Below are positions 1 through 12,053 of a stretch of DNA of 64,000 bases, in pieces. Origin of the DNA: Hordeum vulgare subsp. vulgare. Its lineage: Eukaryota > Streptophyta > Magnoliopsida > Poales > Poaceae. The stretch's first letter is position 1, and each line of letters opens with the position of its first letter. Both the position numbers and the translations under genes were made by a program. The stretch is from assembly GCF_904849725.1 (NCBI RefSeq), contig NC_058522.1:435517529-435581528 (forward strand), in the 5' to 3' direction. The notes under the pieces were generated by a model. That model was not told where the DNA came from. It made no database searches and worked only from the letters and a program-made list of their open reading frames with translations.

Positions 1-1212
1 TTGGCTTAATTCATGTTCGCTACTTTGATAATTTGGTATGTGGGTGGACCGGTGCTTAGTTGTTGTTCTCACTAGAATAAACCTCCTACTTATGATTAAC
101 CCTCTCGCAAGCATCCGCAACTACGGGAAAAGTATTAAGAATAAATTCTAACCATAGCATTAAACTTTTGGATCCAATCGGTCCCTTACGGAATAGCGCA
201 TAAACTAGGGTTTAAGCTTCTGTCACTCTCGCAACCCATCATCTAATAACTACTCCACAATGCATTCCCTTAGGTCCAAATATGGTGAAGTGTCATGTAG
301 TCGACGTTCACATGACACCAATAAGGGAATCACACCATACATATCATCAAAATATCGAACACATATCAAGTACATATGATTACTTGCAACATGATTTCTC
401 CCATGACCTCAAGAAAAAAAGTAACTACTCACAAATGATAATAATGCTCAAGATCAGAGGGGTATTAAATAGCATAATGGATCCGAACATATAACCTTCC
501 ACCAAATAAACCATATAGTAATCAACTACAAGATGTAATCAACACTACTAGTCACCCACAAGCACCAATCTATAGTTTCGGTACTAAGATTGAAAACAAG
601 AGATGAACTAGGGTTTGAGAGGAGTAGGTGCAGTTGAATATGTTGATGAGGATAGCCCTCCCCAAGATGGGAGAGTTGTTGGTGATGATGATGACGATGG
701 TTTCTCCCTCCGGGAGGGAAGTTCTCATGGCGGAATCGCTCCGCCCGAGGGCAAAAGTGATCCTGTCCAAGTTCCGCCTCGAGAGAGCGACACTTCATCC
801 TGAAAGTCCTATCCTTCTTTTTTTTCTAGGTCAAAATGACTTATATACTAGAAGAGGGGCACCGGAGGTGGGCCTGGGTGAGCACAACCCACCGGGACGC
901 GCCCGGGCTCCCTTGCTCTCCCACGTGGGTTGTGCCCACTTGGTGGGCCCCCTTTGGTACTTATTTGCTCCAATATTCCTCAAATATTCCATAAACATTT
1001 CTTGTAAAGTTTCAACTCATTTGGAGTTGTGCAGAATAGGTAGCTAGATGTAGCTTTTTCACATCCGAATTTCCAACTGCCACAATTCTCCCCTTTGTGT
1101 ATACCTTGCATATTATGAGAGAAAGGGCATTAGAATTACTCCAAAAAGCATTATTATTCAATAAAACAACATAAATAGCAGTAGGTAAACATGATGCAAA
1201 ATGGACGTATCA
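1..1212 (-). mobile_element. Truncated 3' LTR of Athila-like Gypsy element G1
   Basis: Its right edge is the LTR 5' end in element orientation: minus-strand reading starts TGATACGTCCATTTTGCATC at 1212 and is directly preceded by a polypurine tract (1213-1227). The left edge is outside the window. The sequence matches, region by region, the complete LTR at 50053-51574 (same CGACGTTCACATGACACC block, same phrase GTGGGTGGACCGGTGCTT near 45 and 50405). It would carry the promoter and polyadenylation signals of the element. Short ORFs inside it are chance frames. Confidence 0.88.
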
Positions 1213-1227
1213 ACTCTCCCAAGCTTA
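1213..1227 (-). promoter_or_regulatory. Polypurine tract of G1 (plus-strand DNA primer site)
   Basis: The minus strand reads AAGCTTGGGAGAGT immediately before the LTR start. This is the position and composition expected of the RNase H-resistant primer for second-strand synthesis. Related tracts sit at the same place in G2 and H. Confidence 0.75.
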
Positions 1228-2735
1228 GACCTCGCTTGTCCTCAAGCGAAAACCAAAATCGAGAAACATGTACACATGCTTAGAGAGAGAGGTGTCGACA
1301 AAACAAAAATACGGACATATCAGCATCATGTAACTTATTATAACAACAACAAACTTTAACATAAAACTTTGATCATAGAACTTTTATCATAGGCTTCTCA
1401 TGAACAAGTGACAATTCATCACAACATCTACTATAAAGCATAAACTCTATTGGAAACCAACAAACTATGTTCTCAGTCAACTTTGCAACTACAATTCATC
1501 ATCTTTTCAGGAAGGGTCACATATCAGAGCCTTTAGGCAAGTCCGCATACTCAACCATCATTTAGTCTTCTATTATTGCTAACACTCACCGCGTACACAT
1601 GAGAAAAACGTTTCAACCGGACACATAGAAAGATAGGGGCTTATAGTTTCGCCTCCCAACAAATTCACCTCAAGGATGATGTCAACAATAATAACTCATG
1701 CTACCCATATACAACTGGATATATGTGCCTAGATCTTTCCTCACCACGTGATGCTTGCCAAAGGATAAAATAAAAAGGAATAGAGAGAAAAACTTTGACT
1801 CTTGCATGAAAGTAAATACATAAAAGTAAAAGACAGGCCCTTCACAGAGGGAAGCAGAGGTTGCCATGCACTTTTTGTTTGTATGCTCAACCCCTTAGTG
1901 CAAGAGAACGTCACGTTATATTGCCCCTTGTGATGGCAACCTTTATTATGCAGTCTGTCGCTTTTATTCTTCACCATCACAAGTCCGTACGACGCTCAAT
2001 TTTCCCTTACACTAAATGATCTTACACTTTAGAAGCAATTTTTTTGCCCGTTTTGCACCGATGACAACTTACTTGAAGGATCTTACTCAATTCATAGGTA
2101 GGTATGGTGGACTCTCAATCAAGATTTGGGTTTAAGGGTTTTGGATGCATAAGTAGTATCTCTACTTAGTGCGGAGTTTTTGGCTAGCAAAGATAGGGGC
2201 AAGCACCACATGTTTTAGGACCCATGACAATATAACTTCTATGTGAATATGAACAAACTTAATTCATTAGGTTGTCTTCCTTGTCCAACGCCAACAATTT
2301 TGGCATATAATATTTTGATGGGTGCTCACAATCACAAAAGATTTCCAGGATAGTGTATTTGCATGTGAATCTTCTCTTCCCTTATTAATTCTTTCATGAG
2401 TTGCATCATTGACCAATGCTATGTTTGTCAATCTACAATAAAATTTTCTACTTATACTTTTCCTTGTCTAATGTCATCACTTGCCACAAGATTAGCATAT
2501 GATCTTTTTCATTTATTTCCTTTCTTTTTATTGAAACAAGAAAGTAAAGAAGGCAAAACTCAAACTAAACTTTATTATATATCTCGCACATGATTGCATA
2601 GATTGATCACTAAGCAAACTCTTGGAAAGAAAGGATCAAACTAAACTTTTGTTCATCTAAAGCAAAAGATAACCATGGACCGAACTAAGAAAAGTAAAGG
2701 CAAAATATAGTGGAGATGATACGATACTGGGGCAC

Positions 2736-2750
2736 CTCACCCAAGCTTGG
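2736..2750 (-). promoter_or_regulatory. Internal polypurine-tract-like motif in G1
   Basis: The minus strand reads CCAAGCTTGGGTGAG, just downstream of the small 3' ORF and about 1.5 kb from the LTR. It is a degenerate copy of the terminal tract. Equivalent internal copies occur in G2, H and X (see findings). Function is inferred only. Confidence 0.4.
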
Positions 2751-2880
2751 CGAAAGCCAAGGGGAGTGCCCATACCTCATACTCAAGTTTCTTTTGGTGA
2801 TGAAGAAGGAGGTGATGGTGATGAAGTAGAGAGTTTGTCTTACTTCCTTAGCTTACACTTGAGGACGAAATTGTCATATT

Positions 2881-3211
2881 TCAATTCACAGATCTCCCAT
2901 TCAAGCTCCAACACCCTTTTGCATAAATCTTGCTTGTTTTCCCGCAAAAGACGAAAGGTTTAAACTGGATCTTAGGCTTCTTTACTTTTTTGGGGAGACT
3001 TGACTTCTTAAATTCAACTTGCATGTCTCCACATTGGGGCAATGGAACTTCATCTTCCTCTGAGCTCGTCTCTTTCCTCTTAGGATCATAGTCTTCTTCT
3101 TCCTCCGAAGTCCATCCATAGTGCTCCACATCCCCATAGACCTTGGGGTTTGCGATATAATCTGCAACGTAGCTCTCACATTCCGAGTCTTGGGAATACA
3201 TAATTTCAGAT
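2881..3211 (-). pseudogene. Small acidic ORF downstream of G1 pol (remnant of a third ORF)
   Basis: The minus-strand frame begins with a methionine at about 3201 and reads MYSQDSECESYVADYIAN, followed by a strongly acidic Glu/Asp stretch and a Lys-rich tail ending near 2881. A good splice-acceptor-like sequence (TTTTCCTGACAG) ends at 3212, right before it, and a donor-like GTAAGTA lies at 3497-3491 at the end of pol. I recognise no domain. It occupies the position of the coiled-coil-like ORF of G2 (53109-53627) but the two proteins are not obviously alike. It could be an accessory or envelope-position ORF, or chance coding sequence. Confidence 0.35.
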
Positions 3212-3604
3212 CTGTCAGGAAAACAGGGAGAAAATGAAACAAGAGATTTCTGTGTGATACATAGGTCCACAGGTTCGGGAGGTATACAAAGATTTTTTAT
3301 CTTGTGGAACAAGCAGAACAGAAGAAAAATGGAGTCCGGGAAGTACCCGAGGTGGGCACAACCCACCGGGGCGCGCCCCTGGTGTCTCGTGCCCACCGGG
3401 ATCACTTTCCTGAAAGTTTCTTATTTTCCTAATTATTAAAATACTCCAAAACTGACAAAAAATATTTTTGCGGATTTCTTGGAGTCCGTTTACTTACCGT
3501 ATCAGATACCTCCCTTTTACACAATTCTCGAGTGTTTCGGAAAGTTTCTTTTATGTGTTCTTCTGGTGTCATAGTTTGGATAATATGGCTTTCAACACTA
3601 ATGG

Positions 3605-4962
3605 GCGTACGTGAGATATAATGTTTTATTCATTGCCCATTGACAACCTTTGGGTTAGTACCTTCGGCATTATTTATTTTGATACCTCCGGATCGATAGA
3701 CCACCTCGATAACATAGGGTCCTTCCCATTTGGAGAGAAGTTTTCCTGCAAAGAATCTGAAATGAGAGTTGTACAAAAGAACATATTCTCCAACTTTGAA
3801 CTCACGTTTTTGGATTCTTTTGTCATGCCATCTTTTAACTTTTTCTTTAAATAACTTTGCATTTTCATAAGCTTGGGTTCTCCATTCATCTAATGAGCTA
3901 ATATCAAATAACCTCTTTTCACCAGCAAGTTTGAAATCATAGTTGAGTTCTTTGATTGCCCAATATGCTTTATGTTCTAACTCAATAGGCAAATGACAAG
4001 ATTTTCCATAAACAATTTTATAAGGATACATGCCCATAGGATTTTTATATGCTGTTCTATAAGCCCAAAGTGCATCATCTAGTTTCTTAGACCAATTCTT
4101 CCGGGACCTATTGATAGTATTTTGTAAGATTAGTTTTATTTCTCTATTGCTAAGTTCAACTTGACCACTACACTGAGGATGATAAGGTGATGCAATTCTA
4201 TGGTTAACATCATACTTAGCAAGAATTTTATGAAAGCACCATGAATAAAGTGTGAACCACCATCAGTCATTAAATATCTAGGGAGTCCAAACGTTGGGAA
4301 AATAACTTCCTTAAGCATTTTAATAGAGGTGTTGTGATCAGCACTACTAGTTGGAATAGCTTCTACCCACTTAGTAACATAATCAACAACAACCAAAATA
4401 TGTGTATACCCATTAGAGGAAGGAAAAGGTACCATGAAATCAAATCCCCAAACATCAAACGGTTCAACAGCAAGAGAATAATTCATAGGCATTTCTTGAC
4501 GCTTACCGATATTACCTATTCTTTGACATTCATCACAAGATGAGACAAACTTACGGGCATCCTTAAAGAGAGTAGGCCAATAAAAACCAGATTGCAATAC
4601 CTTATGAGCGGTTCTGTATCCTGCGTGATGCCCTCCATAAGTTTCGGAGTGAAATTTCCATAGGATTTGTTCCTGTTCATGCTCAGGTGCACAATGTCTA
4701 ATAATACCATCTGCTCCTTCTTTATAAAGATGTGGGTCATCCCAAAAGTAATGTCTTAAATCATAGAAGATTTTTTTCTTCTGTTCGTATGTCAAGCTAG
4801 GTGGTATGTATTTAGCAACAATATAATTAGCATAATCAACATACCAAGGTGTACTATTAGAAACATTTATTGCAGCTAATTGTTCATCAGGAAAGCTATC
4901 ATTAATAGGTTGTGGGTCATCAAGAATATTTTCAAGCCTAGACAAGTTATCAGCTACGGGGT
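3605..4962 (-). pseudogene. G1 pol fragment: RNase H end plus integrase (frameshifted)
   Basis: This is the integrase half of an Athila-like polyprotein, which would join element DNA to the chromosome. From 4945 downward it shows the end of the RNase H linker ([12 protein letters not shown]), the zinc-binding HHCC domain (H-x-H ... CDECQRIGN near 4545-4500), then the catalytic core with D in FDVWGFDF and D in [10 protein letters not shown] single-base deletion near 4231, relative to the G2 copy at 61583-61600, shifts the frame before the third acidic residue. The correct frame resumes around 4037-3630 with the C-terminal domain (GEYVLLYNS, KWEGPYVIE) and then meets a CGA-to-TGA stop at about 3630. 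The upstream part (protease, reverse transcriptase) is missing because a Copia element interrupts at 4963. Clearly inactive. Confidence 0.92.
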
Positions 4963-6374
4963 TGAAAGTGCGTTATATTGACTAGAGGGGGGTGAATAGG
5001 CATTTTTTATAATTTCATCACTGAGGAAATTCCTTGTGAGGAAAGTCCTCAATGATGAATTAAGTGCGGCCGAAGTAGTACAGGATCAGGTGTGCAAGAA
5101 CTTCAATAGAAGATTACTTGATGAAGATTATGAAATTCGGTTTGCACAGTTCGCAAGTACAGAGTAAGCAGGTGAATATTATCTTAAGTGAAGAATTTGA
5201 GGTTGAGAAAATTCAGAGAAAGTATTCAAACAAATTCTTCAACTGTGCATATCAAAGTCTTCAACATACAATTTGAGAAAATGAAAGAGTTGAAGAAATA
5301 GAACCCATATCACGATGAAGACAACTGTTGATGACCCAGTTCTAACTGTTGTGACAGTTGTACGTCTGGTTTGGAGCGGCTTGGTATTGAAACCAAAGGA
5401 CAGACAGTCCCAGGACACACAGTCCCTACAGTATTATCCTTGGGCTAAGGACACACAGTCCTCACCCAATACTCGAGGTAAGTATTCATGGCAGACTTCC
5501 AAACCCTCACAAACTCGGTCACCCGACGACCCACAATTGACTGCTGGATGCTCTAGACCATGACGCCTAACTTTATGGAGGATGCACATTCCTCAAAGGT
5601 AAAAGGCTTCAATTTCACACAGGAACAAATTCTTCAGTGATGCTCAATCACTTGGTTTTTGGTTTGGGGTTTGTTGTTTGGGGTATTTCCTCGCTTGATA
5701 ATTTTCTCTTGAAGACTCTGAGGAATTTGGGTTGCTCTAAATGACAAGTGTCAGTTTCTCTCGGAGCAGACGGCTAGCTAGTGGTTGTGTGGCGGCTATT
5801 TATAGCCTGGGAGCATCCCGACATGATTTGAACTAAATGCCGTTAAATAATGTGACCATTGGGTGGATAAGATCAGTGAGGCGGCGCATGTCGCGACAAC
5901 GGTCGGAACTTTCAACTGTGAAAGTCCTCATGTCTCTTATATTCCTCACTTTGAGGCTTTGGTAGGTTCAGGCTTGGGTTGAGCATCATGAGGAAATTCA
6001 TTTCGTAGTATTTCCTCGACCCCCTTTAACAGTATGGTGTTCCTATTACTCAATAGTGAAGAAGATGAAACAGAAAGAGTAAATCTTCACGCTTCAAAGT
6101 CTTCAGACTATTTTCTTCAGGACACGCCAAATTCCTCATCTTCAATATCTTTATGAAGAATTTCAATTTCATCGCAATTTCTTCGCAATCAAAGTCTTCA
6201 AGGTAAGACCAAAGTCTTCAGCCGAAGACATACATTTTTAGGGGTCGATATTCATCATATAACTCAAACTCCTCAGCGACTTATAGAGCCTGTGTACACT
6301 CACAAACATATTAGTCTCTTAACCTATAAGTCTTCAAACTACCAAAATCACTAAGGGCACTAGATGCACTTACA
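4963..6374 (-). mobile_element. 3' LTR of SIRE/Maximus-like Copia element
   Basis: Inserted in G1 pol: the G1 reading CTACGGGGTT, continuous in the G2 copy at 62330-62340, breaks here. The LTR is 1412 bp, TGAAAGTG...CTTACA in plus view. On minus it begins TGTAAGTGCATCTAGTGCCC and is preceded by a clean polypurine tract (6375-6390). The start matches what I recall of Triticeae SIRE-lineage LTRs (Maximus/Inga group). The 5 bp left flank is GGGGT; the other end of the insertion is not in the window, so the TSD cannot be confirmed. Internal ORFs are chance frames. Confidence 0.85.
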
Positions 6375-6390
6375 ATCTCCCCCTTTTTGG
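6375..6390 (-). promoter_or_regulatory. Polypurine tract of the SIRE-like Copia element
   Basis: The minus strand reads CCAAAAAGGGGGAGAT directly abutting TGTAAGTG of the LTR. It fixes the element orientation as minus and the LTR as the 3' one. Confidence 0.85.
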
Positions 6391-7074
6391 TGGTTGATGA
6401 AAATTAGGTTAAGTTTTCAACGAGGATAACAATATGAGATGTAAGTACTGAATTTGAGGAATTTGAAATCAAGATACCGAGAGACTCCCGCTGAAGATGT
6501 GCATATTTGAGGAATTTGCTTTCCATAGCAAATGCACATTGATGATTCATATCATGGAGATCTCCCCTGTATCTTGTAATTCATGCATACATTTGACATA
6601 TAATATGAGGAATTGAAAATGCATGATGAAAAATGGTGTCTGACGAATTTCACGATGCCTGCATTAATAGACTTTGAGGAATAAGCATGCGAAGAAAAAT
6701 GTTCAAAAGAGTTAGAGCACCATCGGGCTTAAGTTACAACTCATTACATCAAAAACTTCAGAAGAGCCAAGAGTTTGTAACTTAATAAAGTTTATAAGCC
6801 CCATAATAAACCCCGCTTGAAGACTACCTCTTAGATTTCTCCCCCTTTGTCATCAAGTGACGAAAAGGGACAAAACTGAGGACTAACACCCTTGAAGAAA
6901 TTCACTTCTTGGTTGATGTAGAGGCGTGAGGATCCTTGGAGACAGGCTTCTTCCTTGAACCAATTGCAATGTCTTCTGGTTCTTCATCTGATTCAGCAGT
7001 GCGAAATGAAGAAAATGTAGTGTCCTCCAATTCTGGAACTGGAATTTTCTTGAATTTTTCTTTGGAGGCCATGA
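6391..7074 (-). other. SIRE-like element 3' untranslated region
   Basis: Non-coding spacer between the third ORF and the polypurine tract, rich in GAGGAATTT-type repeats. A second CTCCCCCTTTGTC tract at 6840-6852 resembles the polypurine tract in reverse complement. No ORF of interest seen. Confidence 0.6.
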
Positions 7075-10000
7075 CTAGTCAAAGTCTTGAGTAAATTCCA
7101 ATTCCTCAAGTTCCCCTGGAGTCTTCAGATGAGCCAAGGTAGCCCAAGTGCGATCAAATACCTCATGAAGATAATAGTCAATTTTCTTCACTGCATTCTG
7201 AGTTTCATTGAGGGTTTTCACAATGGCACCAAATTGGCATTTCACCCACTTTTGATTGCGATCGACTATTTGATGAAGACTGAGGAGAAGCTCTGTGTTA
7301 GTCATCACTCTGGGGGCAGTTGGGCTTGGACGATTTTGAGTAGCAGTGTCATCATATGAAGAATATGAATCTGCCTTGCGAAATTGGCCATCAAGGGGAC
7401 GATTTCCTTCATCCATCACAGACTTGCATGTGCCTTCAACAGGTTCAAATAATTTCTTGAAGACTGTGATAGGCGGAAGATATCTGAGATGATTCTGAAA
7501 ATCAGCTTAATAGTTGATGGTTGGCCTATTTCTGATGAATCTCATGATCCAAGGCGCATAAATCTTCAACTCAAATGGTGACAAAGCATTGTCAGCCAAA
7601 GTCCTCAATAAGAAATCATGAAGATTCATAGGTATGCCATGAAGGACATTGAACAGGATATTCTTCATGATGCCTACGACATATTCTTCATTGTCATGCC
7701 CTTTGATAGGCGCAATGGCATAAGACAAGATTTTTTACACTGTTCTCGGCTCATACCTCAAGTTCTGTACCAAAAATCGAGTCCTTTGGGGCTGGACCTT
7801 GTCCAGAGGCTTCATGAGGACTTCCATGAGCTTGTTGGGCATTTCTCGTTCATAATACATCTTAACTGCGTCCTCTGAGGGAATTGCTATTGGGATAGCT
7901 CGAAGCAATTCAGTGGCACGAGCTTTGTAGTGCGTGTGCTGACTCATCCAATCCAGTACCCAGGTGTTCACATCCTTTGGGTCGCCTGAGATATGAAGTG
8001 TGGCATAAAATTGAAGAATTATGTATGTGTTCCAATCACCGATATCTGTACAGAAAGGCAGTAACCCAACTTCGTGAAGAACATTGAGGATTGGAGCAAA
8101 GCAAGGTATTTTCTCCATATCACAGTGAGGAATATGGGTATGTTGAAATATCTTGTTTCTCTGATAGAGCACAGAAGCATAGTAGTTGAGCTGATTTCTT
8201 GTCCAGAACTTCTCGTGTCTGATGCGAAGCTTGTCATATGGATTCTCTGCAGTGAAGTACATACGTTCTTCATAGAATGCTTCTTTCTGAAATTTTGGCC
8301 TTTTGAAGAAAGGCTGATTTGGCTTTGGCTGAAGATTATGATGTTGTTCTTGAGGAGTAGTCACCACCATTGTTGTTTCTGTGTTCACCATGACAATAGC
8401 AATTTCAGTGTTAGGAGCAGGAGCATTTTCTTCAGTTTGAGAATTTCTTCAGTTTGAGGAATTTGCTTGTTTGAGGAGGAAGTTGCAGTATTTGAAGCTG
8501 CATTTTCTCCAGCTGATGCAGCTGATTCTTGAGCAGATTCCTCATGAATGCTCTTTCCATCAAAATCAGTGAGAATCTCAGTTGCAACAGGAGTTGGAGG
8601 GATTTGAGCTGACCTTGGTGAGTGTGGATGAGTTTCTTCCCAGAACTCATCATGGATTACACGTGTGTTGCATCCAATTTCATCATCACCCTCTTGTTCT
8701 TCAGTGGTCTTCGGAGGTGTGGTGGACTGAGGAATATCATCTATTTGTATTTCCTCATCCATTTCTTCATCCACTTCAGTGTCATTCATTTCTTCATCTT
8801 CTTCTGGAATGACATAGTCCACACCGAAGGGAACAATCATGTATGATGGTGCTACATTGAGAGGAGTAGCATCCACCGGGGTTGATGAAGATTATGACTG
8901 TGTAATCTTCAGACGCTTGGCCTCTGATGGTTCTGAGTCCATTGAAGCTTTTCTCTTTTTGGCTTCTTTCTCAGCCGCTTTGGTTTTCTTCAAGTCTGAT
9001 GCAGACGGAGTTACTTTCTTCACCTTTGAGGATTTTGGTGAAGGGTAAATGTCACCAGGCACTGGTTCAGTGTCAGGCCTTGTAGATTCTTCATGTGGAG
9101 TATTCTCAGGAATTTCTTCACGAACTGGTTCTTCATTTTCATCTGCGTCGGTTAGGTGAATAGTATAGCTTGGCTGAGGTGGTGTCTGCTGCTTTGGAGC
9201 GGTAGTTCTGCTATTGTATTCATCAACAACAATAGTTGTAGCTTTGTTGAATTGCATCTTGACCCCCTTGCGATCATCGTGAAGACTTGCATACTTGTCT
9301 GTGAGGGTTTTGAGTTCAGCCTGAGTTGAGACAAGTGCTTCAGGCATCCATTTGAGGAGATTCTGCTTGAGGAATTTCTCCTTTTTGACTTTGGCAGCTC
9401 TGGCTTGCTTGGCTTGCTGCTCTTTCCATTTGGCTTCATTGATGAAGGTTACAACCATGTGGCTTACTCCAGGGGGAAGCTTCAAGTCATCAATGGGAGT
9501 GTTTGGATCTTCATACCAGAGCTCTATGAAGTCCAGCAATACCTTCGGATCCATTGCAAGAGGAATGGAATTGCCAGAGGCTTGAGCAACACGTTCTTGT
9601 TTGTTTCTGATAATGGCTTGAAGTGTTTCATTATCAAATTCTTCACTTCCTTATGATGCAGAAGGGACATTGATGACTTTGTTCGGACTTGGCCTGGTAC
9701 CTCTACCAGCAGTCATCTTAGTCTTCAACAGAATGGGTGAAGACTTTGAAGCAGAGCCAGTAGCAGAAGGCACTGAGAAATTTGATTGTTCAGGTTGAAG
9801 CTTACTGAGGTGCTTCTGTTGTGGGGGTGAAGAGGATTTTGCAGCCGTTGCAACCTTCTGAGGCAATTGCTCTTTGGGCGCTGTAGTTGAAGCTTTGGGT
9901 TTCTTCAGCAAAGTCTTTAGCCCACCTGCGCTCAATCGTTTGAAGCCTTATTTTGCGCTTCGTCATGGTCTCTTTACCATGTATTTCCTCATCAGGTGTA

Positions 10001-10089
10001 CAATAATCAGCATATATTTCTTGAGGTATCTCAAAAGCAGTATTCTGCTCCAGTTTCTTGTCACCTTTTTGTTTCCAGTCTTCCTCCAT
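7075..10089 (-). pseudogene. Third (envelope-like) ORF of SIRE-like Copia element, multiply broken
   Basis: Read on minus, homologous-looking blocks follow each other in different frames. 10089-9802 begins MEEDWKQKGDKKLEQN. 9935-9651 is Lys/Pro/Ser-rich. 9554-8892 (MDPKVLLDFIELWYED, then a Lys/Glu-rich coiled-coil stretch KVKKEKFLKQN) is followed by an acidic, Pro/Thr-rich block at 8876-8385. 8391-7735 carries a Trp/Tyr-rich globular region (RHEKFWTRNQLNYYASVLY). 7728-7507 continues the globular part and 7419-7075 is a tail. An ORF between pol and the 3' LTR is the hallmark of SIRE-lineage Copia elements, where it is called envelope-like on position and weak structure; I see no convincing transmembrane segment. 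At least three frameshifts or stops (near 9920, 8880 and 7730) make it non-functional. No gag or pol of this element is present. Confidence 0.7.
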
Positions 10090-10208
10090 TTTCTTAAATT
10101 AAGGTTTTTGTTGAGCAATCTGAACTATTGATGATTCTGAAGACACGGGTAAAGTTTCTTTGAGAAATACTGCAAATGAGTTAAGTTGATGAGAACTTAG
10201 AGATTCAT
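10090..10208 (-). other. Short spacer upstream of the envelope-like ORF
   Basis: About 120 bp of SIRE-like internal sequence that ends abruptly at the LTR fragment beginning at 10209. Nothing else recognisable. Confidence 0.5.
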
Positions 10209-10530
10209 TGATACGTCTCCAACGTATCTATAATTTTTGATGGTTTCATGCTATTATCTTGTCAAACTTTGGATGTTTTTCATGCCTTTTATATATTTTT
10301 TGGAACTAACTTATTAACTCAGTGCCAAGTGCTAGTTCCTGTTTTTTCCATGCTTTTGACCCCTTTTAGAGGAGATTTTGAAACGGAGTCCAAACGGAAG
10401 AAAATCCACGAAAATATTTTTTTGGAACGGAAGAAGATCGGGTAGCTTGGGAGCCAAGGCAGGGGAGCCCCAGGGGCCCCACAAGCCCCCACCCCGCGGC
10501 AAGGGGCGCGCCATCCAGGCTTGTGGGCCC
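10209..10530 (+). mobile_element. 5' fragment of an X-family LTR
   Basis: It starts TGATACGTCTCC and runs colinear with the first 320 bp of the LTR at 57853 (shared TATAATTTTTGATGGTTTCA, TTAACTCAGTGCCAAGTG and GGAGTCCAAACGGAA blocks). It is truncated at 10530, where H begins, and its continuation is not found in the window. It sits in SIRE-like internal sequence (left flank ATTCA). Confidence 0.8.
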
Positions 10531-10853
10531 TGATACGTCTCCAACGTATCTACTTTTCCAAACTCTTTCGCTCTTGTTTTGGACTATAATTTGCATGATT
10601 TGAATGGAACTAACCTGGACTGACATTGTTTTCAGCAGAATTGCCATGGTGTTACTTTTGTGCAGAAATCAAAGTTCTACAAACGTCCTGAAAATTTACG
10701 GGGAGCAGTTTTGGAAAATATCAAAAATATCTGCGCCAGAATCCACCTGAGGGGGTGGGCCAGTGGGCCACAAGCCCCTGCTCCGCCACCACCCCCTGGT
10801 GGCGGTGGGCATGCTTGTGGGGCCCACACGCACCTGCCGCCCCTAATTCCAGC

Positions 10854-10862
10854 TCTATAAGT
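10854..10862 (+). promoter_or_regulatory. TATA-like box in the H LTR
   Basis: CTCTATAAG lies about 320 bp into the LTR after a GC-rich segment, a plausible core promoter for the element transcript. The LTR-like duplicate inside H (15420-15650) lacks this TATA sequence. Confidence 0.4.
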
Positions 10863-11639
10863 TGTCTTTCGTCCCAGAAAAAATAAAAAGAGAAGTTTTC
10901 GTCGTGTTTTCAATACGGAGGCGCCGCCACCACGTGTTCTTCATCTGGAGGGCAGGTCTCGAGTCCGTCTTGGGCTCCGGAGAGGGGAAATCGTCGCCAT
11001 CGTCATCATCAACCTTCTTCCCTCTCCAATTCCATGAAGCTCTTCATCGTTCATGAGTAATCCATTCGTAGGCTCGCTGGACGGTGATGAGTAGGATGAG
11101 ATCTATCATGTAATCGAGTTAGTTTTGATGGGGATTGATCCCTAGTATCCACTATGTTCTGAGATTTGATGTTGCTACTACTTTGACATGCTTAATGCTT
11201 GTCACTAGGGCCCGAGTGCCATGATTTCAGATCTGTAATTATTATGTTGCCACCAATATATGTGTGTTTTAGATCTGATCTTGCAAGTTTAGTTACCTAC
11301 TATGTGTTATGATCCGGCAACCCCAGAGTGACAATAACCGAAACCACTCCCGGTGATGACCATAGTTTGAGGAGATCATGTGTTCACCAAGTGCTAATGC
11401 GTTGGTCTGGTTCTTTATTAAAAGGAGAACCTTAATATCCCGTAGTTTCCTTTTGGACCCCGCTGCCATGGGAGGGATGGACAATAGATGTCATGCAAGT
11501 TCTTTTCCCTGAGCACGTAGGACGACACACGAAATGCATGCCTACATCACATTGACGAACGGGAGCTAGCCACATATCTCTCCGTGTTATAGCTGTTGCA
11601 TGATGAATATCATCCAAACAAATCACCGACCCAATGCCT

Positions 11640-11830
11640 ACGAGTTTGTCCTACTGTTGCTACTGCCGTTACTTGTCTTGGTCTGTTGCTACTACTGTTG
11701 CTACTGCCGTTACTTGTCTTGCTCTGCTGCTACTACTGTTGCTACTATTTTTACTTGTCTTGCTCTACTGCTACTGTTGCTACTACTGTCGCTTGCTACT
11801 GTTGCTACTTGCTACTGCTGTCACTACTGA
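11640..11830 (+). repeat. Minisatellite in the H LTR (CTACTGTTGCTACT-type)
   Basis: Repeated units of roughly 55 bp containing TTGCTACTGCCGTTACTTGTC, each built from CTACTG/TTGCTA triplets, with progressive decay to the right. Both-strand ORFs over this stretch are low-complexity Leu/Cys/Tyr strings and not genes. The related LTR at 45580-46642 has a much reduced version (46370-46470). Confidence 0.75.
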
Positions 11831-12053
11831 TGTTCCTTGCCAGTGCTATTGCTCGTTACACTGCCGATACCCGCTACTTTGCTGTCACTATTGTGCTTCA
11901 GATACTAATCTTTCAGGTGTGGTTGAATCTGACACATTCAGCTGCTAATACTTGGGAGTATACTCTCACCTCCTAAGGATTACCTACAAATTTGGGTCGA
12001 ATACTCTACCCTCGAAAACTGCTGCGAACCCACGCGTTGGTGGGCCATAAACA

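Larger units (their letters stand above)
1213..3500 (-). other. G1 3' internal region downstream of pol
   Basis: Mostly non-coding sequence between the end of pol and the 3' LTR, colinear with 51575-53940 in G2. It starts (plus view) with the rc polypurine tract and the phrase CTCGCTTGTCCTCAAGCG, shared with G2. A second purine-tract-like motif lies at 2736-2750. The only coding remnant I can support is the short acidic ORF listed separately at 2881-3211. Confidence 0.75.
10531..12053 (+). mobile_element. 5' LTR of non-autonomous Athila-like element H
   Basis: Begins TGATACGTCTCCAACGTATC, identical to the start of the 3' LTR at 21655. The right edge is placed near ...GGTGGGCCATAAACA by alignment with the TTGTGGGTTATCA end of related LTRs (compare 46642), so it is uncertain by a few bases. 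Over the 95 bp shared with the truncated 3' LTR I count about six differences, suggesting an old insertion. The upstream 5 bp are GGCCC; the matching downstream flank is not visible. Confidence 0.85.

Noticed and set aside
5315..5563. Small ORF of 82 codons within the SIRE-like LTR
   Set aside because: Lies wholly inside an LTR on the antisense strand, with no recognisable domain.
11596..11976. Leu/Cys/Tyr-rich ORFs that look like membrane proteins
   Set aside because: They translate a CTACTG/TTGCTA minisatellite inside an LTR in three frames.
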